Made by a program: the position numbers and the translations under genes
The notes under the pieces: model-generated
The model's input: the letters and a program-made list of their open reading frames with translations, nothing else
Told to the model about the DNA's origin: nothing
The model's database searches: none
In this document: positions 12,261 to 23,929 of the stretch, in pieces
How positions within the stretch are numbered: the stretch's first letter is position 1
Layout: each line of letters starts with the position of its first letter
Assembly (NCBI GenBank): GCA_951799425.1
Contig: OX637399.1
Location: 12,826,501-12,890,500, forward strand
Reading direction: 5' to 3'
Source: Ilex aquifolium
Lineage: Eukaryota > Streptophyta > Magnoliopsida > Aquifoliales > Aquifoliaceae
Length of the DNA: 64,000 bases

Positions 12261-14693
12261 TGTAAAACCCGAGTAAATTTGAACTTTTTGTGAATAAGGG
12301 CAAAATGGTCATTTCCCATCCTAATGCGTATTTGAGATACTCATGTTCTAGACCTCGTATGAGGAAACGGAGTTCGCCGTTGGATTCGTCTCGTGAAATC
12401 GAGTCACCCTGTCAAATTTCGTCGAATTCGAAGATAGTCCGTTTTTTACACATCGTTCGAGGTGACTGCGTGGCGAATGACATTTTAAAGGTCCCCATAA
12501 ATATATTTTATAAAATTTCCTTAAAATTAAGTTAAAGTTCAAATAAAATTAATTTGAACTTAAACCGGGATGTAATGAATTGTTTCGGGACGAAAAATGG
12601 ACCCGGAAGTAGGAAATATGCGGTGCGATGTGGACCGCTCATTTGCGACTATAAATATCGATCTAAATCAGATATTTAGGCACAAATATCTCATATTCAT
12701 CACCCTGGCCGGCCATAGAGAGAAAGGAGAGAAAAGAGAAGAAAAAAATAAGTTCTTCAAGCTTCAATCCAAGATTCTCGGAGTTCCGTCGCTCGAATCG
12801 ACTCGGACCAAGAGTTAAAGTCGATCACCGCGACAAGGGCTACGCAACCACACCAAGAACGAGTGATTTCACCGAAGATCCAAAAGAGGAGATTTGGGAA
12901 ATCAAGAGTTTTGGAAGTTTTGGAGGTGTTCTTGAAGCTCTAACCTTCACTCTACGCTACAAGAGGTAGGGTTCTTCCTACTTTGGTTTTACTCCTCTCC
13001 TTTAGGGCTGTTCTAGGGCCGGTTTAGGGGCTGAATTTGGGTTGTTTAAGGGGCTGTTAAGGGGCTGAATTTTGGACTGTTAATGGGCTGAATTACGGAC
13101 TATTTTTCGGCCATTGTACGGACTTTTTTTAGGCCATGTTATGGACTGTTTTTAGGCCATTTTGCGGACTGTTTTTAGGCCATTTTGCGGGCTATATACG
13201 GGCTGTTATATGGTGGTTTATGTGGGCTGTTTTGGTGGTTTATATGGGCTATTTTGGTGGCTTATATGGGGGCTGTTTTGTGGCTTATGTAAGGGCCGTT
13301 ACGTAGGCTATTACATGAGTTGTTATGTGTTATATTATACCTTAATGCTTAAGGGTGTTATTGACATTAGATTATGTAATAACATGTTGGATATGAATGT
13401 TAATACATGCTAGTTGATGTTTTGACATTGTGAGGAATTATGGCAAGCATATGCATTAGATATCAAGTACCATGACATGTTGAGATATGTGGTTGAAATG
13501 GGTCCATATGACATTCATATCATGTTGGACGTAATTGTTGTGTGCAATGGTTCATTACATTGCATATGCATGAAGACATCACATATATTGGGTGTGAGTG
13601 CATTGTGATATTAAACACCATTCTTGGTGATTGATATGTAGAATCGGTACGGTCGGATCGAAGATCCCATTGGGTCGCATGTTGCATGAAAAACTTATGT
13701 TGGGTATAACAAGAAGGGGTAGATCCCCCCCTCGGGTGCAAGACCCGGCGACTTAGTTATACACTCCCCTATGGTGAAATTTTGGAAAAGTGTAGTATGG
13801 TGTACGAAACCGGTGGTATAAAATCCAAAATCCGTTACCCAACAAGACACAAGATTTTGATGTACATAAACACTCATTCAATGGGTGACATCCAACAATG
13901 ACTTGATTTTGTAAACACATGATTTCAATTCAAATGGTCATTGGATATATTTTCCATCAGTTGATGGGGTTACTACACATTGGCATGACATTGTGTTGGG
14001 GGAGTCGGTGATGACTCGGGTTAAAGGTGCATGAGTGAGTCTCATCTCATTCCATAGCATGGCATGGTAGATTCCAATATAGAGTTGCATATTCTTACTT
14101 AGAATGTTGATGTGAATACGAAATGTTGAATGTGAACATTGCATGTGCACTTAGGTGGAGAGTAGCCTCTGTAGGAAATTACTCTACTAGGCATTGCTCA
14201 CCATATATGGGAAAATATTTCAGGTGGGGGAAATACATCGGCGGATGGCTCCAATTTTGGACCCTCATGTTTGAAGAAAGCCGAATGTGGCTTTAGTTTG
14301 TGTTAATGTAAAACACTTGTGAAAATTTTGTTTTGGGCATGTAATCTTTTGCAAATAATTGTAATAGAACTTATATGGACTATTGTTAAAATAACCTTGC
14401 ATGTTTTGATATAAGTATGGATAGTTGGACCCGGTGTGGCCAATGTTTACTTATAAATGGACCCGGTGTGGCCATTGCTTTATATTGGGCCTCGGATGGG
14501 TCATTTGAATATATATTGCACAGATTGGATTTTGGGTAGAGTTCCCCGTACAAAGGAGACTCTGCCCGAATTTCGTTAAGTTATGGACCCTGGTAAATGG
14601 GGCATAATGGTGTGATATCGAATTACTCGGTATTTACGGGTATTCCGCGGGTTGATGGGTAATCAACGGACCCCCGGATTTAGGGGCGTCACA
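12261..14693 (+). repeat. B: 3' LTR
   Basis: It is 2433 bp and matches the 5' LTR along its length with scattered substitutions and an expanded minisatellite at about 13010-13335. Its TATA box CTATAAATA is at 12649-12657. It ends GGGGCGTCACA and is followed by the target duplication TTAGG. The divergence from the 5' copy is clearly greater than between the LTRs of C, so B is the older insertion. Confidence 0.95.
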
Positions 14694-14698
14694 TTAGG

Positions 14699-16540
14699 TC
14701 TTACATGTGAGCTATAGGTTTTGGATTAGCCACTAGAAATTTTGGTATATGTTGGATGAGAATTTAGGTTTAGATTTTTGGGAGTTATATGTTTATGAGA
14801 TAAGCGTGAGTTGGGGCCTATAGTCTTATAAATAAAACTAAACAATTCTTTGTTGTGAAGAATAGAAGGGATATGAGGACGTGGACGCCCAACTAACCAA
14901 CCACCACCTGAAGATGCCACGAATGGTATGTATTAGTGTTTGAGAGAAGTGATCACTCTGTTACAAAACTAGAATTGGAATAATCCCACCTACAATGGGA
15001 TTGAGCAGCCTTTGGTTAAAGCACTAGTAAATGGAAACGAGAACCAAAAGATGGTGTTCTTAGAAATTTTTTGAGGCAACACCAACCTACTTTCAAGGGA
15101 AGCTCTACTCCTATGGATGCGGAAAAGTGGATCCACATGGTGAAGAAGATGTATGATAACATGGGAGTTGCGGAGGATCTACAGGTTGGCCAGGCTACCT
15201 ATTTGCTGAAAGGACAACCAGATCATTGGTAGGATTCTATGAAAAAAATGAGGGACAGTAATGGTATGACTTGGGAGGATTTTGACTAGGTATTTTAGGA
15301 CAAGTATTTTCTTGAATCCATGACAAAAAAGTTGATTGCAAACTTCTTGGCACTACAATAGAATAGCCTGACCGTAGCTCAGTATGAAGGAATGTTTAAT
15401 GAGCTATCCCCGTATGCGTTAGAATTTGTTGAGACTGGGGCTAAGAGCCAAGAGGTTTGCACAGGTTTTGAGGCCTGCTATCCGGGAGAAACTAGTTCCT
15501 CTCAAAACTAGAGACTATGGAGACTTGGTTGAGTTGGGTTCACTTGTAGAAAGAGATATGGAGGACAATAAGTGGCAACAATAAGCGGTGACAAAGCTTG
15601 CGAGGGTAGGTCCAATTAGGTATGGTAGTAGCAGTGGCGTAGTGTAGAGGGTGGCTCCCTACCGTCGTCTAGATCAAGTGGTTGTACATAGATTTCAACC
15701 AGCTTGAGGAGCTGGGGGCTTACATGAGAAGATAGGATTGGATCCCTAAGCCTGCTTTTCTTGTGGAGCTCTAGTGCATATTCGAAATCATTGTCCAATG
15801 TTTCCACCCCAGAAGAATACCCAGAATTCGAAATAGTCAAATACAAACAAGCCTCCACTATAGATGCCACTGCAGCAAAAAAACCCCGGAGCTGGAGCAT
15901 GAGGAGGTCCTAATTAGGGACAAGTCTTCGCCTTAACCCAGTGAACTTATTGTTCTACTTTATAACTCTTGGGCAAACATTTTATTTGACCCCGCTGTCA
16001 CTCACTTTTTTATAAGCATTGATTATGCTATTGTATAGAGTTTGGATTTTGATAACCTATAAAATAAGTTGAGTGTGAGTCTACCTATGGGGAACAGTTT
16101 GATACAAGGAGAGTGTGTAAAGGTTGTGTGCTCCAGATTGGGGAGCAAGAGTTGACCGTAGATTTGGTGGCACTTGACATGAAGGGTTATGATGTAATAT
16201 GGGATGAACTTGTCCACTTTCCACGCATTGATGGAATTTTTGGAGACGGATATTATTTCAATTACCAGGAGGGGTAGTTTCAATTTTGTTAGTGAGCGAA
16301 ATTCTTCCCACCCATTTTTCACTATGGGAAACCGATTCCTAAAATTTAAAGGGAGTATTTTAAGCTTCTTACCTAATTAAATGGGAGATGAAGGGTCAAA
16401 TCCTAGTCTGACCTTCTATTGGTGGTTTGAGACTTTTCTGATGTATTCCTAGATGAACTACCTGGATTACCTGATAGAAAGAGATTGAGTTTGCAATTGA
16501 TCTTTATCTGGGTACCGAACCCATATCCATTTCTGCTTAT
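14699..16540 (+). pseudogene. A: leader, gag and protease remnant
   Basis: A decayed relative of C. Its leader (TCTTACATG...) matches C after the primer site. An Arg/Gly start trace appears near 14875. The capsid trace runs about 15060-15560, aligning with the C segments around FLRQHPPTFQGSS, WEEFDQVF and REKLV. A degenerate knuckle trace is near 15750, and a protease-like trace is near 15970-16200 (DPAVTHFF in place of DPGATHSF). Stops and indels occur throughout. The family protease motif is D-S/T-G, so this enzyme is dead. Confidence 0.8.
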
Positions 16541-17871
16541 CGAATGACATTGTTGGAATTAAAGGAGCTAAGGAAACAGTTGTACTAACTATTGGCCATT
16601 GGGTTTATCCTTTTGACCACTTCACCATGGGGAGCACCAGTCCTGTTTGTGCAGAAGCAAGATGATATATTCAGATTATGTACGGATTACTAAAATTTGA
16701 ACCGAGTAACGGTGAAGAATAGGCATTCTCAGCCATGGATTGATGACATGTTTGATCAATTAAGGGGTTTTAAATACTACTCTAAAATTGATCTTCGAAC
16801 TGGGTACCATCAGTTGAGAATTAAGGAGGAGGATATACCCAAGACTTATTTTCATACTAGATTTGTCCACTTTGAGTATACGATGATGCCTTTCTCATTA
16901 ACTAATGCTCCTGCAGCTTTTATGGACTTTAATGCATTGCGTGTTTAGATCTTATTTGGATCAATTTGTTATTATTTTTTTTGATGTAAAAGACACAAGA
17001 TGAGCATGCACACCATATTCGGTTGGTACTACAACTGTCATGAGAACGCAAGCTATATGCGAAGATGAGAGAACGTGAGTTTTGGATGAAAAAGGTTAAG
17101 TTCCTTGACATGTAGTGTCATAAAATGGGGTAGCAGTAGATCTTGCCAAGATTGAGGTGGTGGTGATGAAATGGGAAATACCTCAGAATATGACAGAGAT
17201 CTAGAGCTTCTTGGGTTTTGCAGGTTACTATAGGAGGTTCGTAGAAGGGTATGCTTGGTTGGCCATGCCGATGACCTGTCGTATGAAGAATTTTGAAGGA
17301 GAAGTTAACTAGAACACCGATGCTTATTGTTCCGAATAGTGGTGAGAGCTACAATGTGTACACGGATGCTTCTTTACATGGTTTGGGTTGTGTCTTGATG
17401 CAAAATGGGAAGGTAGCTGCTTATGACTCTAGACAATTGAAGGGCCATGAGCCAAATTATCGTACTCCTAATTTAGAACTTGTAGTAGGAGTGTTTGCAC
17501 TAAAGTTGTGGAAGTGTTATTTGTATGGAGAGAAATTCTAGGTTTACTCCGATCGTAAGAGCTTGAAATATATTTTCAGTCAAAAGGATCTAAACCTTCA
17601 ACAAAGACACTGGATTGCGTATTTGGCGGATTATGACTTCACTTTGAATTAACATTCGGGAAAGGCTAATGTGGTAGTGGATGCACTTAGTAGAAAATAT
17701 GGGGGTACAATAAATTCCCTTGCAGTTCACAAATGGAAAATGATAAAGGCTCTAGAGGATTTTGATTTATTGGTGGACAGCTAGGAAGATCAACTGTCTA
17801 TTTAGTCTTGAGGCTCAACCAACTCTTTCGAAAATGGTTTTGGAGTTATAACAGTTGGATTAGTAACTAGA

Positions 17872-17971
17872 GGTGATCAAGGGTCGATTGGAGAAAGGTG
17901 AGACAGGTAAAAATTGGTCTTTGTAGGGCAATGAAGTACCTTTCCGAGGGAGACTATGTATACCGCAGGAT
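17872..17971 (+). repeat. A: 100-bp direct repeat, first copy
   Basis: It starts GGTGATCAAGGGTCGATTGG and ends TATACCGCAGGAT. It is repeated at 18127-18226 with about six substitutions. It derives from the RNase H-integrase linker. The sequence after this copy, CCAACTAAAAGAGG, reappears after the solo LTR at 20075, so the duplication preceded the LTR insertion. Confidence 0.85.
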
Positions 17972-18126
17972 GTCCAACTAAAAGAGGAGGTCTTAGATTA
18001 AGGTCACCGTTCTAGAGGGGAGGGCGTAGATAGCCTTTACCAGGGGGTGAGGATGAGATAGAGTTAACTCCTGTGGCCTTTCGGTAGAAGAGAGAGAAAA
18101 CCTAGTCATTTATCTCAGTCTAAACA

Positions 18127-18226
18127 GGTGATCAGGGGTCGATTGGAGAAAGGTGAGACAGTTGAAAATTGGTCTTTCTAGGGCAATGAGGTACCTTTCC
18201 GAGGGAGACTATGTATACCGCTGGAT
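18127..18226 (+). repeat. A: 100-bp direct repeat, second copy
   Basis: It matches 17872-17971 at a spacing of 255 bp. Its last five bases, TGGAT (18222-18226), form the probable left target duplication of the solo LTR. Confidence 0.85.
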
Positions 18227-20068
18227 TGCTTGATGGTTTTCCCCGACGTCCAACTAGGACCCGATTATGTGTATATGACTTATAGAGATTGGTGAGTGTC
18301 ACTCTTCCTCGAGTTCAATGCAACAAGTGGAGAAATTGTATGTGGATGAACAAAAATGTGTGTGCGCGCAAAAGTGCTCCCCAAGCGTAGAGAGACTTGC
18401 AATGTCGTGTTTTACTTGGAATGAGTATTCCAAGGTCGTCTCCTCATGGAAAGCGAGGTCAAGTGTTTTCGAAAGTGATTTGTGAAAAGAAAAAATTGAA
18501 AGAATTGTGATTTGAAGTTTGATGATTTGTGAGTTAAGAAAATATGCAAGAAAACAAGGTTAGCTAATGCATAGAGGTCAGTCCAATGGGAATGCCGAAT
18601 CGACTCATTTCATTCAACCAATGATGTCTTGGTATTTGATTGATTCTTAGGAAGTGAAGGACTTATGTAGTTGTGTTTGACAAGAGCATACCTCGTGACA
18701 AGTCTATGGTGTATCAAAAGCCCACAACCACGTCCGCACTCAACCTAGTCAAACAAAACACTTTACACTATGAGGAAGAATGAAAGAGAGTCGATTTCAC
18801 ATACCCAAGATGAAGTCCCTCTTGGATTAGCCAACTAAAGGTTTAGCTATCATTGGTAAAATCAAGAACAAACATGAAGTAGAGAAACATAGTAGTGAAA
18901 TAAAACATTGACTTGTATTAATGTAAGAAGAAGTTTAAACTACAAAAGAAATGACATTCATACTCAAAATGCAAAGTTTGAAGAAAAAATACCCAAATGC
19001 AAACAATAGAACTAGTAAACCATAGCTAAACTCAATACAACTTGAAATAAATGAGATTAATGTGCTAGAAATAAAAATTACATGTAGATTGAAGTTTACA
19101 AGAATGAAAATGGTGAAGGAAAAGCAAGAACCCTAGCTTTCTCTCTCTACAGTACTCCTAAGCTTAGGTAGCCTCCCTCTTTTTCTAAAAGCTTCATCAT
19201 CTGAAAATACATATAGTAAGTCTTTATTTTCGTCCATCCCCCTCTCTTTTGGCATAAGTGGCTGACTTGGAGTGATTGGAGAGAGGCTGTCCCCAAAAGC
19301 AAGCAAAATCAGTCAAAGCATGGTCCTCCCATGCTTTTCCAACCACCCCCTCTCTCTACATTGTCCACCCACTCCCTCAAGCTTAAAATATGAAAATAGG
19401 GGATAGGAGATCATCATGGAGTGTTAGAAATGTCAGAGCATGGATTAGGTGACAAAAGGTGGCCCCCCGTAGTTGGTGGAGTCATTTGGAGAAGGTTTTG
19501 GGCTTTCTTGACATCTTCTACTGGTAGCTCATGTCCAATATGGTCTTCTACTGGTAGGTCCTAAGTTCCTATTAGTAGCTCCTATTGGTAGCTACTACAG
19601 TTAGCTCATTTCCAAATTTCATAAATTTATCATAACTTTTGATCCAACGGTTCGACACAAGATAGAGGACATCTAGATCTACAACTTTCATGTTTTGTAC
19701 TTTTTCAGATTCGAAGTGGATCATGGTCAAAACTGCAAAATACCGGGGTACTGCTATCAAATGGTGCAAGTGCTGGTACCAATACTCTAGTACGCTTAGG
19801 TACCGGTACCTATGATACCAAGTACCATTACCTCCTTTATTTATTTCACTTTTAAGCCTCCAAATCCACATGTAATGTGTTAATCTCATCACCACTCATT
19901 CACAGTTAGTTGCAGGGTTCCGAAAGCCATCATTTACCCTATGATTACCTGCAACATCAAAATTTCCACATTATTCACAAATTCGACTAACTCTAAGTAA
20001 TAAAATGCAAACTTGGGTTAAAATGCATGTAATGAGGCCATTAAATATGCAATATTACGCGTTCATTA
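18227..20068 (-). mobile_element. Solo LTR of the H (Athila-like) family
   Basis: On the minus strand this 1842-bp block matches the H LTR (59601-61484) in order. Matching pieces include the leading TAATGAACGC (H: TGATGAGCAC), the block around CCGTTGGATCAAAA, a GTACC cluster, and the end region with GAGTGACACTC and CTATAAG. No primer site, polypurine tract or coding sequence flanks it. Flanks are TGGAT (18222-18226) and GGGAT (20069-20073), a 4-of-5 target duplication. Removing the block restores A (GCTGGATGCCAAAC). It therefore most likely arose by recombination between two LTRs. The exact left end is uncertain by a few bases. Confidence 0.8.
19740..19830 (-). repeat. Degenerate GTACCGGTAC cluster in the H-family solo LTR
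   Basis: One good unit, GGTACCGGTACC, lies near 19800. Decayed forms (TACCGGGGTACT, TGGTACCAATACT, AGTACCATTACC) surround it. The position corresponds to the intact cluster in H at 60062-60127. Confidence 0.65.
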
Positions 20069-20073
20069 GGGAT

Positions 20074-20682
20074 GCCAAACTAAAAGAGGAAGTCTTAGAT
20101 GAAGGTCATCGTTCTAGATTTGCCATTCACCCGGGTAGTAGCAAACTGTACAGGGATATGAAACGACAATATTGGTGGAAGGGAATGAAGACTGATATTG
20201 TCAAGTTTATAGCAAAATGTACAGTTTTCCAGCAGGTAAAGATTGAACAGCAGAGACCGGGGGGACTACTGCAATCTTTGCTGATTCCAGAGTGGAAATG
20301 GGATCAAATTACAATGTATTTTGTAACGGGGTTGCCAAGGACCACCAAAGGCAATAATAAAATTTGGTTAGTTGTAGATCGACTCACCAAGACTGGCCAT
20401 TTCTTACATATGAAGACTATAGATCCATTGGTAACTTTAAGTCAATTGTATATTTGGAAGATAGTGAGGCATCATGGTGTGTCTCTACCCATTGCATCGG
20501 ATCGTGATAGTAGATGTGTGGCTCATTTTTGGAAAGCTTAAAAGATGTTTAGGAATGGACTTACATTTTAGCACCACCTTTCATCCTCAAATGGATGGCC
20601 AATATAAGAGAGTAATTCAGACTGTGGAAGATATGTAAAGGGCTAGCGTGTTAGATTTTAAGGAAAGTTTGAGTGAACAGAT
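20074..20682 (+). pseudogene. A: integrase remnant
   Basis: It resumes the A coding region after the solo LTR. Positions 20074-20541 are open and encode the zinc region (HRSRFAIHPGSSK, KCTVFQQVKIEQQ; the first zinc Cys pair is now C-x2-F). The catalytic core start follows (ITMYFVTGLP, where family members have ITMDFV, so the first catalytic Asp is lost) and then ASDRDSR. The trace continues past a stop to about 20682 and ends abruptly at the junction with X. Confidence 0.85.
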
Positions 20683-20779
20683 ACATCCGATATATCGGTA
20701 TACCAGATAGTTACCATTGCCTTATACAGACTATATCTGGTATACCAGTCTACTTCTCCAGTATACCGGTTTGTTAGAC
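20683..20779 (+). other. X: 3' internal segment, left part
   Basis: Non-coding sequence with repeated forms of GGTATACCAG and its complement (GATATATCGGTATACCAG, ATCTGGTATACCAG, CAGTATACCGG). It continues after D at 43980. The last five bases, TAGAC (20775-20779), are the left target duplication of D. How it was joined to the A integrase at 20682 is unclear. Confidence 0.6.
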
Positions 20780-21860
20780 TGTAACACCCCAAAACACACC
20801 CTGGACGGCATTACATTCTAAAACATTCATATCATGAGAGCACTAATATAATCCATCAATAAGAAAAAAAATTTACATTCATCATCCATAGAATTTACAA
20901 GATCATCCCAAAAGAATAAGTCAAGCTATGACATTTACATCTCAAAAATTAATTAAAGTTGCACAGCGGAATAAACAAAAGAAACTAGACTACACAATAT
21001 TCTAAAAGAATGTCCTAGTCTAGTACAAAAGGAAAAAAGGTCGCTCTATGCGTCCACCTTGGGATCCACACTCCCGTCAAGTGGAGTCTCCCAAGTAGCG
21101 GGCTCCTCGACCCTTACGTCCTCCTCAAGCGGGTAATCTGAAAAATGTTAGCGGTAGGGGGTGAGCACGAAGCTCTGTAGAAAAATTCTCTCAAACCCAT
21201 ACAAGGTTTAGAAAAGCATTTAAAGCAAGTCGGTCTCATTTCACAAATATCATATATAACTTTTGAAGTAAAACCAGGACATTTATATAGATCTCAAGTT
21301 TAAGGAACAACAGTAATTGAATGAATAAGTGGGACCACTATACAATTAACAAACCATATCCAAATATAATCCAATCCACCATACACTGTTTCCACAAGTT
21401 CTCGCAGAATCTCATACTTCCCAAGACTCTTGTAGAAACCTTCTATGGTAGAGTGAACAATAACCAATATACAATAGATAATCCATTCTACCATAAACCG
21501 TTTCCAACAAGTTCTCGCGGAATCCCATACTTCCGGAAACTCTTGTCGAAACCATTTCTGGTACAATGCACGATAACCCACACCGTATGTCCGACACAAC
21601 CCACGTTACTAATCCGTGATCATTAGTGATAGGAAAAGTTCATACCCACACGGCGTACAAAGGCGTCTACCCAATCCATGTGGTAGGAAAAGTTCATACC
21701 CGCGTGGCATACAAAGACGTCTACCCACTACATGATACCCGGTCAATAGTAATCCATGATTTGTATCGTACAACCACGCAAAAGATAAAATACCAACAAA
21801 TATCTCACATAAACAACAATTACACAAGTCCCCAATTCACCCTCAAAGCCTTGCTTCTCA

Positions 21861-21994
21861 AGCATCCTTACAAGGAACCTCTTGAGAATGGGTGAGCATC
21901 CTTACAAGGAACCTCCCACCAAGCATTACATTGTTTTCCAAGCATCCTTACAAGGAACCTCTTGGAAAGGGGTGAGCATCCTTACAAGGAACCT
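21861..21994 (-). repeat. D: four copies of a 20-bp unit in the 3' LTR
   Basis: AGCATCCTTACAAGGAACCT occurs at 21861, 21895, 21941 and 21975. The other LTR has three copies (42730, 42764, 42810). Confidence 0.95.
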
Positions 21995-22544
21995 CCCACC
22001 AAGCATATCATTCCAAAATTTATGTCAATTTACAAGCATCTATCCAAAATCCCCAAAATATATCATGTAACTATTCCACAACCAACAAAGAAAATACATG
22101 AGATCACAATAACATCATTTTTCTACCCAACACAAAACACTACGGTTTCGAAATTCATAATAAAGAAAGCAATTAAGAAGGAAATACATCACTCTCCCAA
22201 AAACTAGGGTTTTAAAACTAGAAAATAGATTTCATGGGTATTAAACCCTAACTTTGTTCAAAACATGTAATCTTTGCAAAAAAAACCTAAGAGATGATGA
22301 TTCCATAGCATATACATACCATTGATAGCCAAAACATACATATATAAACACCCTAGCCTCAATGTAAGAGAGTGAGAGAAAACTCCTACCTTCTTCTTCC
22401 TTAGTGTTCTTGAAAAACTTGAAGTTTTGATCCTCTTCAATGTGTAAATCCTCCCTTGATCTTGTGTTTCTCCCCTTCTTTCCTCTTCTCTAAGTCTTCC
22501 TAGGGTTAGAAATGTTGAAATGAGGCAAAGAGAGGCGTCCTTAT

Positions 22545-22554
22545 GTATTTATAG
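22545..22554 (-). promoter_or_regulatory. D: LTR TATA box
   Basis: The plus strand reads GTATTTATAG, which is CTATAAATAC on the coding strand. This is identical to the TATA elements of C (27269-27278) and E (47713-47704). The nearest palindrome starts at 22607, 53 bp away. The same box in the other D LTR is at 43380-43389. Confidence 0.75.
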
Positions 22555-22606
22555 GGAAAGAAATAGCCTCCTGTGCACGATTCTGAAGTTCAGAATTCGT
22601 CATTGG

Positions 22607-22754
22607 CGTTCGAACATCATTGGCGTTCGAACGGTTGTTGCTCCCAGTACTTTGGTTTTTCCATCAGACAAGAGTACTGGAACGCACTTTCGTTCGAACG
22701 TTTATTCACGTTCGAACGTCAATTCACGTTCGAACGTCGATTCACGTTCGAACG
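22607..22754 (-). promoter_or_regulatory. D: CGTTCGAACG palindrome cluster (six units)
   Basis: Units are at 22607 (CGTTCGAACA), 22624, 22691, 22709, 22727 and 22745, the last five being the perfect palindrome CGTTCGAACG. The last four have a period of 18 bp. On the coding strand the cluster lies just upstream of the TATA box. A role as a protein-binding enhancer array is inference. The Arg-Ser-Asn-Val repeat encoded across it is an artefact. Confidence 0.85.
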
Positions 22755-23106
22755 TCATCCCAGTTTCTGCTGAAACTTCCAGTGAAGTTTTGGCCTATTT
22801 AGAGATTGATTTGGAAAATTTTCGTGAGACACACTTTTGTAGCCCTGAATGTCTACTATCTACTGTCCAAATTTTAGATCAATGTGACATAAGAATAAAA
22901 AGTTATGATCCAAACACTAAGACAGTGTCTAAAATTCTTCTACCTAAAATATCTCTAAAATGCGATTTCACTCCAAAATACTTCCAACTTTCTACAACAT
23001 ACACTATTACCTCCACAAACCTTTTATTTCTACTCTTATCATCTACGTAGCTCATGCATACATCATTACATATATATTAGCATTTCAAAAACATAATTAC
23101 GTTACT

Positions 23107-23127
23107 ATATATATATATATATATATA
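23107..23127. repeat. TA microsatellite in the D 3' LTR
   Basis: A pure alternating TA run. The matching run in the other LTR is longer (43923-43952) and interrupted by C. Confidence 0.9.
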
Positions 23128-23149
23128 AAAGAAAATGCGGGGTGTTACA

Positions 23150-23166
23150 ATCCACCTCCCTTAAAG
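23150..23166 (-). other. D: polypurine tract
   Basis: On the coding strand it reads CTTTAAGGGAGGTGGAT, immediately before the LTR start TGTAACACC. C has TTAAGGGGGGTGGAT at the same place. Confidence 0.85.
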
Positions 23167-23190
23167 AAAGTTTCGTCCTCGAAACTTACC

Positions 23191-23730
23191 TCAAGTAGCG
23201 AACAAATATGGATACTTCTCCCGCATTTCTTGCTCCGGCTCCCATGTAGCTTCCTCCACTCCATGGTGTTGCCACAAAACCTTCACCAATCTGATAACTT
23301 TGTTGCGAAACACTTTTTCCTTGGCGTCGAGAATTTCTACCGGTTGCTCTTCGTAGGTTGCTCCGTCTTGAATTTCAATCTCCTCCAAGTTCACGACTGG
23401 AGTTGCATCCGAGTGACACTTTCTCAACATCGACACGTGAAACACGCCATGCACTCCGGATAGCTGGGCTGGTAGTCGAAGTTGATACGCCGCATTGCCT
23501 ACCGCTTTGATCACTTCAAACGGTCCGGTATATCTTGGCACTAACTTCTCATTCTTGCCGAATCGAAACACGCCCTTCTTTTGTGACCCCTTGGGAAACA
23601 TGGAATCTCCCACTTTGAATTCCAATGATCTTCGTCTGTGGTCCGCATAGCTCTTCTGTCTACTTTGCGCCGTGCGTAGCCTCTTTCGGATGAGTTGAAT
23701 CTTCTTCGTAGTTTCCCCATTGTAGTCCTT
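23191..23730 (-). pseudogene. D: integrase C-terminal part and chromodomain-like tail
   Basis: The frame 23625-23191 encodes MEFKVGDSMFPKGSQKKG, then [14 protein letters not shown] and [16 protein letters not shown], and ends with the chromodomain-like tail ([41 protein letters not shown]). It aligns almost residue for residue with the end of C pol. The upstream part, about 23730-23626, matches the C segment ending [10 protein letters not shown] but in a shifted frame. Everything before that (RT, RNase H, integrase zinc and catalytic core) is missing. In chromoviruses this tail is thought to guide integration to modified chromatin. No start codon context suggests it is made on its own. Confidence 0.88.
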
Positions 23731-23929
23731 ACTCCGTTAGTTCGCTGCGCACTCTGATATAAAGTACAATCCACCAAAGGTTACAGTTGAAACCTAACCA
23801 GACTTGTCCTCCCATTTTAGCTTCCAAATCCATATACAATTTTTTTTTTTTTCAACGAAATAGTTTTAGAAAGATTAACATAATATCATCGAAAATACCA
23901 TTTTAGTGTTCACTACCAATTACTAGAGT
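23731..23929 (-). other. D: unidentified spacer with poly-T
   Basis: Low-complexity sequence including a run of 13 T near 23840. It joins the integrase remnant to the minisatellite. I recognise no feature in it. Confidence 0.5.

Larger units (their letters stand above)
4830..14693 (+). mobile_element. B: full-length Tekay-like chromovirus, coding region broken
   Basis: A complete LTR retrotransposon of 9864 bp. It has a 5' LTR (4830-7229), primer site (7233-7244), gag-pol (7587 to about 12163), polypurine tract (12246-12260) and 3' LTR (12261-14693). A perfect 5-bp target duplication TTAGG flanks it (4825-4829, 14694-14698). The domain order gag, protease, RT, RNase H, integrase and chromodomain-like tail is that of plant Ty3/gypsy chromoviruses. 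It inserted about 30 bp inside element A. Several stops and frameshifts mean it cannot make a complete polyprotein. Confidence 0.95.
16541..18226 (+). pseudogene. A: RT and RNase H remnant, with local duplication
   Basis: Positions 16697-16948 encode RT blocks [14 protein letters not shown] and [10 protein letters not shown]. The catalytic FIDD box near 16975 is destroyed by a T-rich, frame-shifted segment. Positions 17293-17541 encode RNase H ([16 protein letters not shown]). The trace continues with KSLKYIFSQKDLNL and ends in the linker before integrase. A 100-bp segment is present twice here (17872-17971 and 18127-18226), with about 110 bp of unmatched sequence (18017-18126) in between. 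The second copy is cut at 18226 by a solo LTR. Confidence 0.85.
20780..23149 (-). repeat. D: 3' LTR
   Basis: On the plus strand it reads TGTAACACCCCAAAAC... to ...TGCGGGGTGTTACA. On the minus strand it begins TGTAACACCCCGCATTTTC, as C does. It is 2370 bp. It contains four copies of a 20-bp unit at 21861-21994, a six-unit CGTTCGAACG cluster at 22607-22754, a TATA box at 22545-22554 and a TA microsatellite at 23107-23127. The other LTR of D matches it with scattered substitutions and fewer repeat units. Confidence 0.93.

Noticed and set aside
22520..23050. A 176-codon frame with Arg-Ser-Asn-Val repeats
   Set aside because: It is created by translating the CGTTCGAACG array and LTR sequence. The other LTR has a different length of the same frame.
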